Origin: an uncultured Rhodospirillales bacterium
GTDB taxonomy: Bacteria > Pseudomonadota > Alphaproteobacteria > Acetobacterales > Acetobacteraceae
Direction of reading: 5' to 3'
DNA length: 8,408 nucleotides
NCBI GenBank assembly: GCA_903904805.1
Contig: CAIVDX010000648.1
Span: forward strand, 1 to 8,408
The notes below the pieces were generated by a model. It searched no databases. It was not told the DNA's origin and was given only the letters and a program-made list of their open reading frames with translations. The position numbers were made by a program, and so were the translations under genes. How positions within the stretch are numbered: the stretch's first letter is position 1; each line of letters opens with the position of its first letter. Of this stretch, positions 1 to 5,810 are shown one piece after another.

Positions 1-63
1 CTGATCCGCACCGGACCGACTGACACGAATGTCAATGATTTCCGCGCCATTCTCGTCGCCTGA
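1..63 (+). CDS. Glycerate 2-kinase, MOFRL-type, C-terminal fragment (partial)
   Basis: Only the last 20 codons and the TGA stop (61-63) lie in the window; the gene continues off the left edge. The visible peptide reads LIRTGPTDTNVNDFRAILVA. The TGPT-TNVND core followed by a short hydrophobic end is the typical C-terminus of the MOFRL/DUF4147 glycerate kinases (GckA/TtuD type), which phosphorylate glycerate to 2-phosphoglycerate in the cytoplasm. The pyruvate kinase gene starts 12 bases after this stop on the same strand, and in several alphaproteobacteria a glycerate kinase and a pyruvate kinase are neighbours (ttuD-ttuE in tartrate/glycerate use). That context supports the call. It rests on 20 residues, so the family is an inference; the open frame and stop are seen directly. 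Confidence 0.7.
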   Translation: MIRTGPTDTNVNDFRAILVA

Positions 64-74
64 AAGGGTATTTC

Positions 75-1508
75 ATGCCGCCTCGCATCCGTATTCGTCG
101 CCGCCGCCGCACCCGCATCGTCGCCACCGTCGGCCCGGCCTCGGCCAATCCGGAGATGCTGGCGCGGCTGTTCGCCGCCGGGGTGGATGTGTTCCGGCTG
201 AACTTCTCCCACGGCACGCATGAGGATCACTTCAACAGCTTCGCGATGATCCGCGCGCTGGAGGAGCAGACCGGCCGGCCGATCGGCATTCTGGCGGACG
301 TGCAGGGGCCGAAACTGCGCGTCGGGCGCTTCGCCGGCGGGCGGGTGCATCTGCAGACCGGCCAGGCCTTCACGCTGGACATGAACCCCACCCCCGGTGA
401 CTCGCGGCGGGTGAACCTGCCGCATCAGGAAATCATGGACGCCGCCGGCATCGGCACATCCCTGCTGCTCGATGACGGCAAGCTGCGTCTGCGCGTGGTG
501 CGCAATCGTGGCGACCGGCTGGAGTGCGAGGTTGTCACCGGCGGATCGCTGTCGGACCGCAAGGGCGTCAATGTGCCGGATATCGTGCTGCCGATCCCGG
601 CACTCACCGTAAAGGACCGCGCCGATCTCGCCTTCGCGCTGGCGCAGGGCTGTGATTTCGTCGGGCTGTCCTTCGTGCAGCGGCCGGAGGATGTGGCCGA
701 GGCGCGCGAGATCGCCGCCGGGCGCGCCTGGATCATGACCAAGCTGGAAAAGCCGCAGGCGCTCGACAATCTCGATGCGATCCTGGACCTCTCGGACGCG
801 GTGATGGTGGCGCGCGGCGATCTCGGCGTGGAATTGCCGCCCGAGGAGGTGCCGCTGGCACAAAAGCGCATCGTCCGCGCCGCCCGCGCGCGCGGCCTGC
901 CGGTGGTGGTGGCCACGCAGATGCTGGAGAGCATGATCTCCGCCCCCGCGCCGACGCGGGCCGAGGCGTCCGATGTGGCCACCGCGGTGTTCGATGGCGC
1001 CGATGCGGTGATGCTCTCGGCGGAGACGGCGGCCGGGCAATATCCGTATGAGGCGGTCAATATCATGGACCGCATCATCGCCCGCACCGAGCAGGACCAT
1101 GGCTGGCGGCTGGGGATCGATGCCACGCGGTCCGCCCCTGGCCACAGCTCGGCCGATGCGATCGCCGCGGCCGCGGCACAAGTGGCCGAGACGATCGCGG
1201 CGCCGGCGATCGTGGCCTTCACGGAGTCAGGCAGCACCGCCTTGCGCACCGCCCGTGCCCGCCCGGTGGCCCCGGTGGTGGCGATCACACCAAACGTGGC
1301 CACTGCGCGTCGCCTGGCACTGGTGTGGGGCGTTCATGCGGTGGTGAGCGAGGGCACCCACGGCGTGGCGGAGACGATGACGCGCGCCGTAAAAACCGCG
1401 CAGACCGAGGGCTTTGCCCAACCTGGCCAGGAACTCGTCGTCGCCGCCGGCGTGCCTTTCGGCCAGCCGGGGACGACGAACATGTTACGAGTTGTGCGGG
1501 TCAAATAA
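75..1508 (+). CDS. pyk: Pyruvate kinase (PykA-like, probably K+-independent)
   Basis: Transfers phosphate from phosphoenolpyruvate to ADP to give pyruvate and ATP, the last step of cytoplasmic glycolysis. The 477 residues match the usual length and cover the whole family fold. Seen are the substrate loop RLNFSHG (41-47), the B-domain entry QGPKLRVG (77-84), the catalytic lysine and metal glutamate in MTKLEKPQAL (K223, E225), the signature MVARGDLGVELP (244-255, D249 a metal ligand), ATQMLESM (280-287), and a C-terminal phosphate-site-like loop FTESGSTAL (382-390). Lys80 sits where K+-dependent enzymes carry Glu (GPEIR); Lys here is associated with K+ independence and with PykA-type enzymes. 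The N-terminus is unusually arginine-rich (residues 4-14). The ATG at 75 has an AAAGGG ribosome site 7 bases upstream and begins 12 bases after the glycerate kinase stop, so the two are probably co-transcribed. Confidence 0.97.
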   Translation: MPPRIRIRRRRRTRIVATVGPASANPEMLARLFAAGVDVFRLNFSHGTHEDHFNSFAMIRALEEQTGRPIGILADVQGPKLRVGRFAGGRVHLQTGQAFTLDMNPTPGDSRRVNLPHQEIMDAAGIGTSLLLDDGKLRLRVVRNRGDRLECEVVTGGSLSDRKGVNVPDIVLPIPALTVKDRADLAFALAQGCDFVGLSFVQRPEDVAEAREIAAGRAWIMTKLEKPQALDNLDAILDLSDAVMVARGDLGVELPPEEVPLAQKRIVRAARARGLPVVVATQMLESMISAPAPTRAEASDVATAVFDGADAVMLSAETAAGQYPYEAVNIMDRIIARTEQDHGWRLGIDATRSAPGHSSADAIAAAAAQVAETIAAPAIVAFTESGSTALRTARARPVAPVVAITPNVATARRLALVWGVHAVVSEGTHGVAETMTRAVKTAQTEGFAQPGQELVVAAGVPFGQPGTTNMLRVVRVK

Positions 1509-1529
1509 GACCCCGACAATCAAAAGTCT

Positions 1530-1555
1530 GCTGCTTCTTTCTTCAGAAACGCAGC
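1530..1555 (-). terminator. Weak hairpin between the convergent pyk and secB genes
   Basis: The 55-base gap between the two stop codons holds arms GCTGC (1530-1534) and GCAGC (1551-1555), with an inner TTTC/GAAA helix (1538-1541 and 1546-1549) around a TTCA loop and a small internal loop between the helices. Read on the minus strand the hairpin is followed closely by a TTTT run, which fits a modest terminator for secB. On the plus strand no T run follows. The stem is short and imperfect, so this is a suggestion only. Confidence 0.35.
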
Positions 1556-1563
1556 GCGTGTCC

Positions 1564-2061
1564 TCAGGCGTTCCCAGCCGTCGGAGCCTGCTGCGCCCGG
1601 CGCGACTGCCACAGGGCCACGAAGTCAACCGGCTGCAGCATCACCGGCGGGAAGCCGCCGTCGCGCGTCACGTCCGCGAGGATGTTGCGGGCGAAGGGGA
1701 ACAGCAGGCGGGGGCATTCCACCACCAGCATCGGCTCCACATGTTCGGCCGGCACATTGGTGAGGGTGAACACGCCGCCAAAGGCCAGCTCGGCGATGAA
1801 GACGATCGGGCCGGTCTCGGTGCTGCCGTTCTGCGGCGGCTCTGTGGCCTCGGCGCGGATGGCCAGCACCACCTCGAACATGTCCGCGCCGTCCTGCAGG
1901 CGACGGACCTGAACATCGAGATTGAGATTGACGGCCGGCTGGGCGCGCAGGGTGGCATAGACGGCCGGAGCGTTCGGCACCTCGAAGGAGAGGTCCTTCA
2001 CATACTGGATGTTGACCACCAAAGGCGGCTGCGGCGCGGCGGGGGCGGCTGTTTCGGACAT
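1564..2061 (-). CDS. secB: Protein-export chaperone SecB
   Basis: Cytoplasmic tetrameric chaperone that holds precursor proteins unfolded and passes them to SecA for Sec-dependent export. The 165 residues are the normal size for alphaproteobacterial SecB. The early strand QYVKDLSFEVPNAP (19-32) and the highly conserved C-terminal block ECPRLLFPFARN (115-126) continuing through the GGFPPVMLQPVDF segment (135-147) are unmistakable. The N-terminus has an Ala/Pro-rich leader (residues 4-14), common in this group. The start is fixed by a strong AGGAG site just upstream of the ATG at 2061; the same frame stays open further upstream, but that part runs in an out-of-frame shadow of the next gene. It lies 53 bases downstream of the phosphatase gene on the same strand and could be read from that promoter. 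It converges with pyk. Confidence 0.97.
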   Translation of the reverse strand: MSETAAPAAPQPPLVVNIQYVKDLSFEVPNAPAVYATLRAQPAVNLNLDVQVRRLQDGADMFEVVLAIRAEATEPPQNGSTETGPIVFIAELAFGGVFTLTNVPAEHVEPMLVVECPRLLFPFARNILADVTRDGGFPPVMLQPVDFVALWQSRRAQQAPTAGNA

Positions 2062-2114
2062 GCTGATCTCCTGTGTCGCGGCGCCCGGTAGCACGCGGCG
2101 CGGCGGCGCGAAAG

Positions 2115-2702
2115 TCAGCTTGCGGGTTTCGGCGTGAGATAGGGGCCGGCCACCGGGAACACGCCGCCCGGTGGGGCCGGGGAGGTGGGGTCGAAGTCGA
2201 TCAGGTCGCCATTCTGGCTGCGCACGCCGGTCAGCGCGAGGATGAAGCCCCAATGGCTGACCACCAGCGTGGCACTCCAATCGGGCAGCGCGGCCATCTC
2301 GGCACGGAAGCGGGCCGCGCGGCCACCGGCGACCTCGAACGGCTCCTCGACGGTGGGCCACCAGATCTCGTCGAGATGGCTGAAATCGAGCGCCGGCCAC
2401 GCGCGGGCGAGCTCGGTGGCCGGCGTGCCGATGTCGCAGGAAAAGGCGTAGCGCTCGCGCACCAGCGGGCTGACATGCACCGGCAGATGCAGATGGGCGG
2501 CCACCTCGGTCGCGGTCTGGATGGCGCGGGTGTAGGGCGAGCAGATGATGCGGGCGAGGCCACGGCCTTCCAGCGCCATCGCGGCCGCGCGCGCCTGGTC
2601 GCGGCCCAGATCGGTCAGGCCGGGGTCGGGGATGCCAGGGTCGATCTTGGCGACCGAGAACCGGACATTGAATTCACTTTGGCCGTGGCGGAGCAGGATC
2701 AT
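2115..2702 (-). CDS. Histidine phosphatase superfamily protein (phosphoglycerate-mutase-like)
   Basis: A 195-residue member of the RHG phosphatase superfamily, whose enzymes work through a phosphohistidine intermediate. The catalytic motif LRHGQSEFN is at residues 4-12, with H6 the expected nucleophile. The superfamily's other active-site residues are visible as R5, R59 in SPYTRAIQTA, an acid in the RERY segment (E83) and the second histidine H150 in VVSHWG. The substrate cannot be told from sequence: this family includes phosphoglycerate mutases, sugar phosphatases, SixA-like and nucleotide-pathway phosphatases. No signal peptide or membrane segment is seen, so it is probably cytoplasmic. 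The start at ATG 2702 puts the family motif almost at the N-terminus, which is normal, although the ribosome site before it is weak. It is divergent from the Tim44-domain gene across 92 bases and lies upstream of secB on the same strand. Confidence 0.88.
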   Translation of the reverse strand: MILLRHGQSEFNVRFSVAKIDPGIPDPGLTDLGRDQARAAAMALEGRGLARIICSPYTRAIQTATEVAAHLHLPVHVSPLVRERYAFSCDIGTPATELARAWPALDFSHLDEIWWPTVEEPFEVAGGRAARFRAEMAALPDWSATLVVSHWGFILALTGVRSQNGDLIDFDPTSPAPPGGVFPVAGPYLTPKPAS

Positions 2703-2794
2703 GACCCGCCATTAGGCGATGAAACGCCGGCTTGAAAGGTGGCGCGGTTGTGCGGGCCCCTCACGGCGCTTATGTCTGTGCCCGGAGGTCCCCA

Positions 2795-3454
2795 ATGGAC
2801 AGCGGCTCTATCCCGGTTGATCTCATTCTGTTCGCGATGATCGCGGCATTTCTGGTGCTGCGGCTGCGCAGCATCCTCGGCCGTCGCACCGGGTTCGAGC
2901 GCCCGGCGGCACCGGTTGCGCCCGGCGGGATCGGCGCGCCGGTGATCGAGGCACGCGCCGAGCCGGTCGCCGTCCCGCGCACCGCCCATATCCTGCCCGA
3001 TCCCACCAGCGAGCCGGGCAGCACCCTGCTGGCGATGCGCAAGCTCGGTGAGTTCGACCCCGATCGCTTTCTCACCGGTGCCGGCCAAGCTTTCGGCATG
3101 ATCGTGAACGCCTTCGCGCTGGGTGACCGCGCGGCCTTGCAGCCGCTGCTCAACACGGAAATGTTCGCCGCCTTCTGCGATGCCATCAACGGCCGGATGG
3201 AGCGTGGCGAGACGCAGATCAGCCAGCTGCGCGACATCAGCGAACTGCGCATCGTCGGCGCGGTGCTGACCGGCTCGGTGGCGGCGATCACCGTGCGGAT
3301 TGTGTCTGACCAGATCAGCATGATCATCGATGCCAACAAGGAGCCGATCCACGGCACCGACGCGGTGACCGAGCTTGCGGATCTGTGGACCTTCGAGCGC
3401 GATCTGACCTCGCCCGACCCGACCTGGCGCCTGACCGGCGCGCGCAGCGCCTGA
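2795..3454 (+). CDS. Tim44-domain inner-membrane protein (TimA-like)
   Basis: A 219-residue protein with one N-terminal membrane segment (residues 7-23), then the positively charged stretch RLRSILGRRTG (23-33), a Pro/Ala-rich linker (36-70) and a C-terminal Tim44-like domain (about 75-219) ending in the conserved DLWTFERDLTSPDPTWRLTG pattern. Alphaproteobacterial proteins of this kind are anchored in the inner membrane with the domain in the cytoplasm and are related to mitochondrial Tim44, the motor anchor of the TIM23 translocase; the bacterial role is poorly defined. The start at ATG 2795 is chosen because a GGAGG ribosome site lies six bases before it and the membrane segment follows at once; the open frame begins earlier at 2732 without such support. 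The methyltransferase reading frame overlaps its 3' end, so the two are co-transcribed. Nearness to secB on the other strand fits a protein-traffic neighbourhood, but that is inference. Confidence 0.9.
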   Translation: MDSGSIPVDLILFAMIAAFLVLRLRSILGRRTGFERPAAPVAPGGIGAPVIEARAEPVAVPRTAHILPDPTSEPGSTLLAMRKLGEFDPDRFLTGAGQAFGMIVNAFALGDRAALQPLLNTEMFAAFCDAINGRMERGETQISQLRDISELRIVGAVLTGSVAAITVRIVSDQISMIIDANKEPIHGTDAVTELADLWTFERDLTSPDPTWRLTGARSA

Positions 3455-4260
3455 ACCAGGCGGCCCCTGCCTCGATCGACTGGGCGCCCGGCCCGCAGGG
3501 CTGGCGGCTGCTGCAGGGCGATTGCGGTGCCATCCTGCCGCTGCTGCCCGATGGCTGCATCGATGTGGTGGTCACCTCGCCGCCCTATAATCTCGATCTG
3601 CGCTATCGCACCTATCGCGATGATCGCGCCGAGGCGGACTATCTCGCCTGGCTGGTGGGCATCTGCCAGCAGATCGGCCGGGTGCTCGCACCCGATGGCA
3701 GCTTCTTTCTCAACATCGCCGGTTCCTCCACCCAGCCCTGGGTGCCGTTCGAACTGATCACCCGGCTGCGGCCGCATTTCGCGCTGCAGAACCACATCAC
3801 CTGGGTGAAATCGATCGCGCTGGAGGGCGATTCGGTCGGCCATTACAAGCCGGTCGGCGGCACCCGTTTCCTCAACCGCAACCACGAAAACCTGTTCCAT
3901 CTGACCCATACCGGGCACGTGGTGCTTGACCGCCTGGCGATCGGAGTGCCGTTCAAGGACAAATCCAACATCGCCCGGCGCGGCCACACGCGCGACCTGC
4001 GCTGCCGTGGCGACAGCTGGTTCATCCCCTACCGCACCATCCGCTCGAAGCAGCAGCGCCACCACCATCCCGCGCCCTTCCCGCAGACACTGCCGGAATG
4101 GTGCATCCGGCTGCACGGCAAGCCGGACGCCCTGGTGCTTGATCCCTTCGCCGGCACCGGCACCACGCTGCTGGCCGCGCGCGCGGTGGGTGCGCGCGGG
4201 ATCGGCATCGAACTCGATGAGGAATATGCTGCGGTGGCACGCGGCCTGCTGAGTGGCTAG
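3385..4260 (+). CDS. Solitary DNA methyltransferase, beta class (motif IV before motif I), probably N4-cytosine or N6-adenine
   Basis: Transfers a methyl group from S-adenosylmethionine to an exocyclic amino group of a DNA base. Catalytic motif IV, TSPPYN (64-69), comes before the AdoMet-binding motif I, DPFAGTGTT (253-261), which is the beta-class order. SPPY rather than DPPY leans towards N4-cytosine methylation but does not prove it. The middle region (about 160-245), with RFLNRNHENLFHLTHTG, a DKSNI segment and RCRGDSWFIPYRTI, is probably the target-recognition part. No restriction endonuclease gene is next to it. The start is uncertain: the only common start codon is the GTG at 3385, giving a 70-base overlap with the Tim44 gene and an Arg/Asp-rich first 22 residues that look like read-through, while no good ribosome site precedes it. 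A CTG at 3451, overlapping the Tim44 stop as CTGA, is an alternative. The smr gene overlaps the 3' end by 8 bases. Confidence 0.88.
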   Translation: MDLRARSDLARPDLAPDRRAQRLNQAAPASIDWAPGPQGWRLLQGDCGAILPLLPDGCIDVVVTSPPYNLDLRYRTYRDDRAEADYLAWLVGICQQIGRVLAPDGSFFLNIAGSSTQPWVPFELITRLRPHFALQNHITWVKSIALEGDSVGHYKPVGGTRFLNRNHENLFHLTHTGHVVLDRLAIGVPFKDKSNIARRGHTRDLRCRGDSWFIPYRTIRSKQQRHHHPAPFPQTLPEWCIRLHGKPDALVLDPFAGTGTTLLAARAVGARGIGIELDEEYAAVARGLLSG

Positions 4261-4828
4261 GCGGGCGGCAACCACACAGGGTCTCGGACACGGCATGGCG
4301 CGGCTGCGGGGATTGAGCGACGAGGATCGGGCGGTGTGGGCGGCGCTGGCGCGGCAGGTGAAGCCATTGCCGGGCCGGATGGAGATCATCGATGCGCCTG
4401 CTGCCTCCACAGCCGGTCCGATCGTCGCTGCCAGCCCCGTGCCGTCGCCGCGGCCGATCGCTGCCGCACCACGCCGCTCCGCCGCGCCGATTTCGGTGGG
4501 TGACGCGCCTGCCGGGCTCGACAAGGCCACCTGGCAGCGCTTTCGCGGCGGCAGCCTCAGCCCCGAACGCCGGCTGGATCTGCACACCCACACCGCGCAG
4601 GCCGCACATTATGCGCTTGACCATTTCCTGCGCCGCGCCCAGGCCGACGGCGTGCGCTGCGTGGAGGTGATCACCGGGCGGGGGCGCGACGGGGCGGGCA
4701 TTTTGCGGCGCGAGGTGCCGCTCTGGCTCAACCTGCCCAGCCTGCGCCCGCTGTTGCTGGCGGTGGCGCATCCACATGCGGCCAACGACGGCGCTTTGCG
4801 CATTCTGCTGCGCCGGACCCGCCAATGA
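4253..4828 (+). CDS. Smr-domain protein (MutS2 C-terminal-like nuclease family)
   Basis: A 191-residue stand-alone Smr protein. The N-terminal third holds a family-like helix (LSDEDRAVWAALARQVKPLPG, about 21-41) followed by a Pro/Ala-rich linker (48-83). The C-terminal Smr domain (about 95-190) has LDLHTHT (108-114), with the DLH catalytic triad of Smr nucleases intact at 109-111, VITGRG (139-144), and REVPLWLNLP (153-162). The usual glycine after LDLH is Thr, and the usual GG-GA near the end is AAND-GA, so the fold is recognisable but somewhat divergent. Smr proteins are DNA or RNA nucleases; some act on mRNA of collided ribosomes. Which applies here is unknown. The GTG at 4253 overlaps the methyltransferase stop; the ATG at 4295 (residue 15) is an alternative, and neither has a clear ribosome site. 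The stop overlaps the HTH start as ATGA. Confidence 0.87.
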   Translation: MARRAATTQGLGHGMARLRGLSDEDRAVWAALARQVKPLPGRMEIIDAPAASTAGPIVAASPVPSPRPIAAAPRRSAAPISVGDAPAGLDKATWQRFRGGSLSPERRLDLHTHTAQAAHYALDHFLRRAQADGVRCVEVITGRGRDGAGILRREVPLWLNLPSLRPLLLAVAHPHAANDGALRILLRRTRQ

Positions 4829-5226
4829 CCCCGTTCGGCGCCCGCGTTCGCGCCCTGCGCGCCGAGCGTGGCGTGACGCTGCGCGACCTCGCCGCCGGCC
4901 TGCGCGTCAGCCCCGCCTATATCTCGGCGCTGGAGCATGGCCGTCGTGGCGCGCCCGGGCCTGGCCTGGTGCATCAGGTCTGCGAGTTTTTCGGGCTGAT
5001 CTGGGACGACGCGGACGAGCTGGCGCGGCTCGCGCGGCTGTCGCATCCCAAGGTGGTGGTGGAAACCGGCGGGCTGTCGCCGGAGCAGACCGCATTGGCC
5101 AACCGGGTCGCGCAGACGATCTCCAAAATGTCGCCGGAGACGGTGGCGCGGCTGCACGCGGTGCTGGACGAGTCGAAACTGACCGGCAAGCCGCGTCTGC
5201 GGCGGCTTGCCGGTCGTCGGAGCTAG
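4825..5226 (+). CDS. XRE-family helix-turn-helix regulator
   Basis: A 133-residue protein with an N-terminal Cro/C1-type HTH (about residues 4-58). The recognisable line runs FGARVRALRAERGVTLRDLA, then SPAYISALEHGRRG, and the domain closes with LVHQVCEFFGL. The C-terminal half (60-133) has a short helical segment around SPEQTALANRVAQTISKMSP and a basic tail of no known domain. It presumably binds DNA as a dimer; the target is unknown. Its ATG overlaps the smr stop (ATGA), so the pair is translationally coupled, and smr followed by a small HTH gene is a familiar pair in alphaproteobacteria. This argues against it being a restriction-modification control protein for the methyltransferase. The last 15 codons are written over a perfect 14-bp hairpin (5181-5215), and its stop lies only three bases from the stop of the convergent phasin gene. 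Confidence 0.9.
   Translation: MTPFGARVRALRAERGVTLRDLAAGLRVSPAYISALEHGRRGAPGPGLVHQVCEFFGLIWDDADELARLARLSHPKVVVETGGLSPEQTALANRVAQTISKMSPETVARLHAVLDESKLTGKPRLRRLAGRRS
5181..5215 (-). terminator. Perfect 14-bp hairpin, probable phasin terminator inside the HTH gene
   Basis: The arms GACCGGCAAGCCGC (5181-5194) and GCGGCTTGCCGGTC (5202-5215) are exact reverse complements around a 7-base loop. On the minus strand the hairpin starts 14 bases after the phasin stop and is followed by AGTTTCG, a short T run, so it fits an intrinsic terminator for the phasin transcript. On the plus strand it lies within the last codons of the HTH gene and has no T run after it. Pairing is seen directly; terminator function is inferred. 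Confidence 0.7.
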
Positions 5227-5229
5227 ATG

Positions 5230-5715
5230 TCAGGCCTTTGTCTTGGCGATCAGCGTCTTCACCTCATCCATCGCCTCGGTGAAGCGGTGGTTCAGCATGC
5301 CGACGGCCTCGCCGTTGGCTTTCTGGATCATGTCGGAGATTTCCTGCAGGTTCGCCACCGCCTTCTCATAGGCCGACTTCAGCAGCTCGGCCTGCTTGGT
5401 GGCGCGCGCGGCGGGGTCGGTGGTGGTGGACATCGCCCGCATCGTCTCGGTCATTTCGGCGACGGCGTGCTGCACGATCTCCATGTGACGGCGGGCGACG
5501 GCCTGCGCGCCCTCCATCGCCACCTTGTTGGCGGCGGTGAGCACTTCGATGTTCTTGCGCTGGGCGGCGAGCAACGGCTCGATGTCGATCATCGAGGGCA
5601 TCTTCATCTGCGAGAACATCTGGGTGAACTGCGCACCCATCTTCTGCGCGGCCTCGAAGGCGGTGTTGGTTGCCGCGGTGGCTTCCTTCACCATGGTTTC
5701 GGCTGGCTTGGCCAT
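5230..5715 (-). CDS. Phasin family protein (polyhydroxyalkanoate granule-associated)
   Basis: Phasins coat the surface of polyhydroxyalkanoate storage granules in the cytoplasm and control their number and size. The 161 residues are typical. The protein is almost wholly helical, with no Cys or Trp, alternating Ala, Met, Glu and Lys, and the family-like core FTQMFSQMKMPSMIDIEPLL (30-49) followed by AAQRKNIEVLTAANKVAMEGAQ (50-71) and RRHMEIVQHAV (75-85), as in the Phasin_2 family of alphaproteobacteria. The C-terminal half (about 105-160) is amphipathic and likely coiled coil. The ATG at 5715 is chosen over an in-frame GTG at 5739 because AGGAGA (5721-5726) sits at proper distance before it. 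It is 95 bases downstream of a TetR-like gene on the same strand and has its own candidate promoter. The polymer synthesis genes are not in the window. Confidence 0.9.
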   Translation of the reverse strand: MAKPAETMVKEATAATNTAFEAAQKMGAQFTQMFSQMKMPSMIDIEPLLAAQRKNIEVLTAANKVAMEGAQAVARRHMEIVQHAVAEMTETMRAMSTTTDPAARATKQAELLKSAYEKAVANLQEISDMIQKANGEAVGMLNHRFTEAMDEVKTLIAKTKA

Positions 5716-5756
5716 CTGGCTCTCCTGTGATGCAGACACCCGTGAGCGGGAGCGTG

Positions 5757-5784
5757 ATCATATTGCCCGCAAATATCGCGCCAA
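5757..5784 (-). promoter_or_regulatory. Candidate sigma-70 promoter of the phasin gene
   Basis: On the minus strand TTGGCG (5779-5784) is followed after 16 bases by TATGAT (5757-5762), matching the -35 box in four of six positions and the -10 box in five of six. The predicted start near 5750 leaves a leader of about 35 bases before the ATG at 5715, which contains the AGGAGA ribosome site. This makes the phasin gene independently transcribed from the TetR-like gene upstream. It is a pattern match, not measured. Confidence 0.5.
5763..5772. promoter_or_regulatory. Candidate operator: TTGC-CC-GCAA palindrome in the phasin promoter spacer
   Basis: The palindrome TTGCCCGCAA lies exactly between the candidate -10 and -35 boxes of the phasin promoter, where a bound repressor would block RNA polymerase. 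PhaR, the usual phasin repressor, is known to bind TGC-rich palindromes in Paracoccus, so PhaR is one candidate. The TetR-like protein encoded upstream is another; a second palindrome, TGACG-ATTG-CGTCA, lies at 5800-5813 over the tetR stop. The regulator is not identified by the sequence. Confidence 0.35.
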
Positions 5785-5810
5785 ACCAGGGCAGGCTTAT
5801 GACGATTGCG

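Noticed and set aside
425..1303. A 292-codon open frame antisense to pyk
   Set aside because: Ser/Ala/Arg-rich low-complexity translation with no family features; a shadow of the pyk codon pattern.
2770..4593. A 607-codon open frame on the minus strand across the Tim44, methyltransferase and smr genes
   Set aside because: It lies wholly antisense to three well-supported genes and encodes Arg/Ala/Gly-rich text with no recognisable domain; long antisense frames are expected at this GC content.
3385..5226. A complete restriction-modification or defence system made of methyltransferase, Smr and HTH genes
   Set aside because: Smr followed by a small HTH gene is a common housekeeping pair without a methyltransferase, and no restriction endonuclease, helicase or toxin gene is present in the window.
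5227..5730. A His/Leu/Gly-rich open frame on the plus strand over the phasin gene
   Set aside because: Exact antisense of the phasin; its His and Gly richness follows from the Met/Ala-rich phasin codons read backwards.
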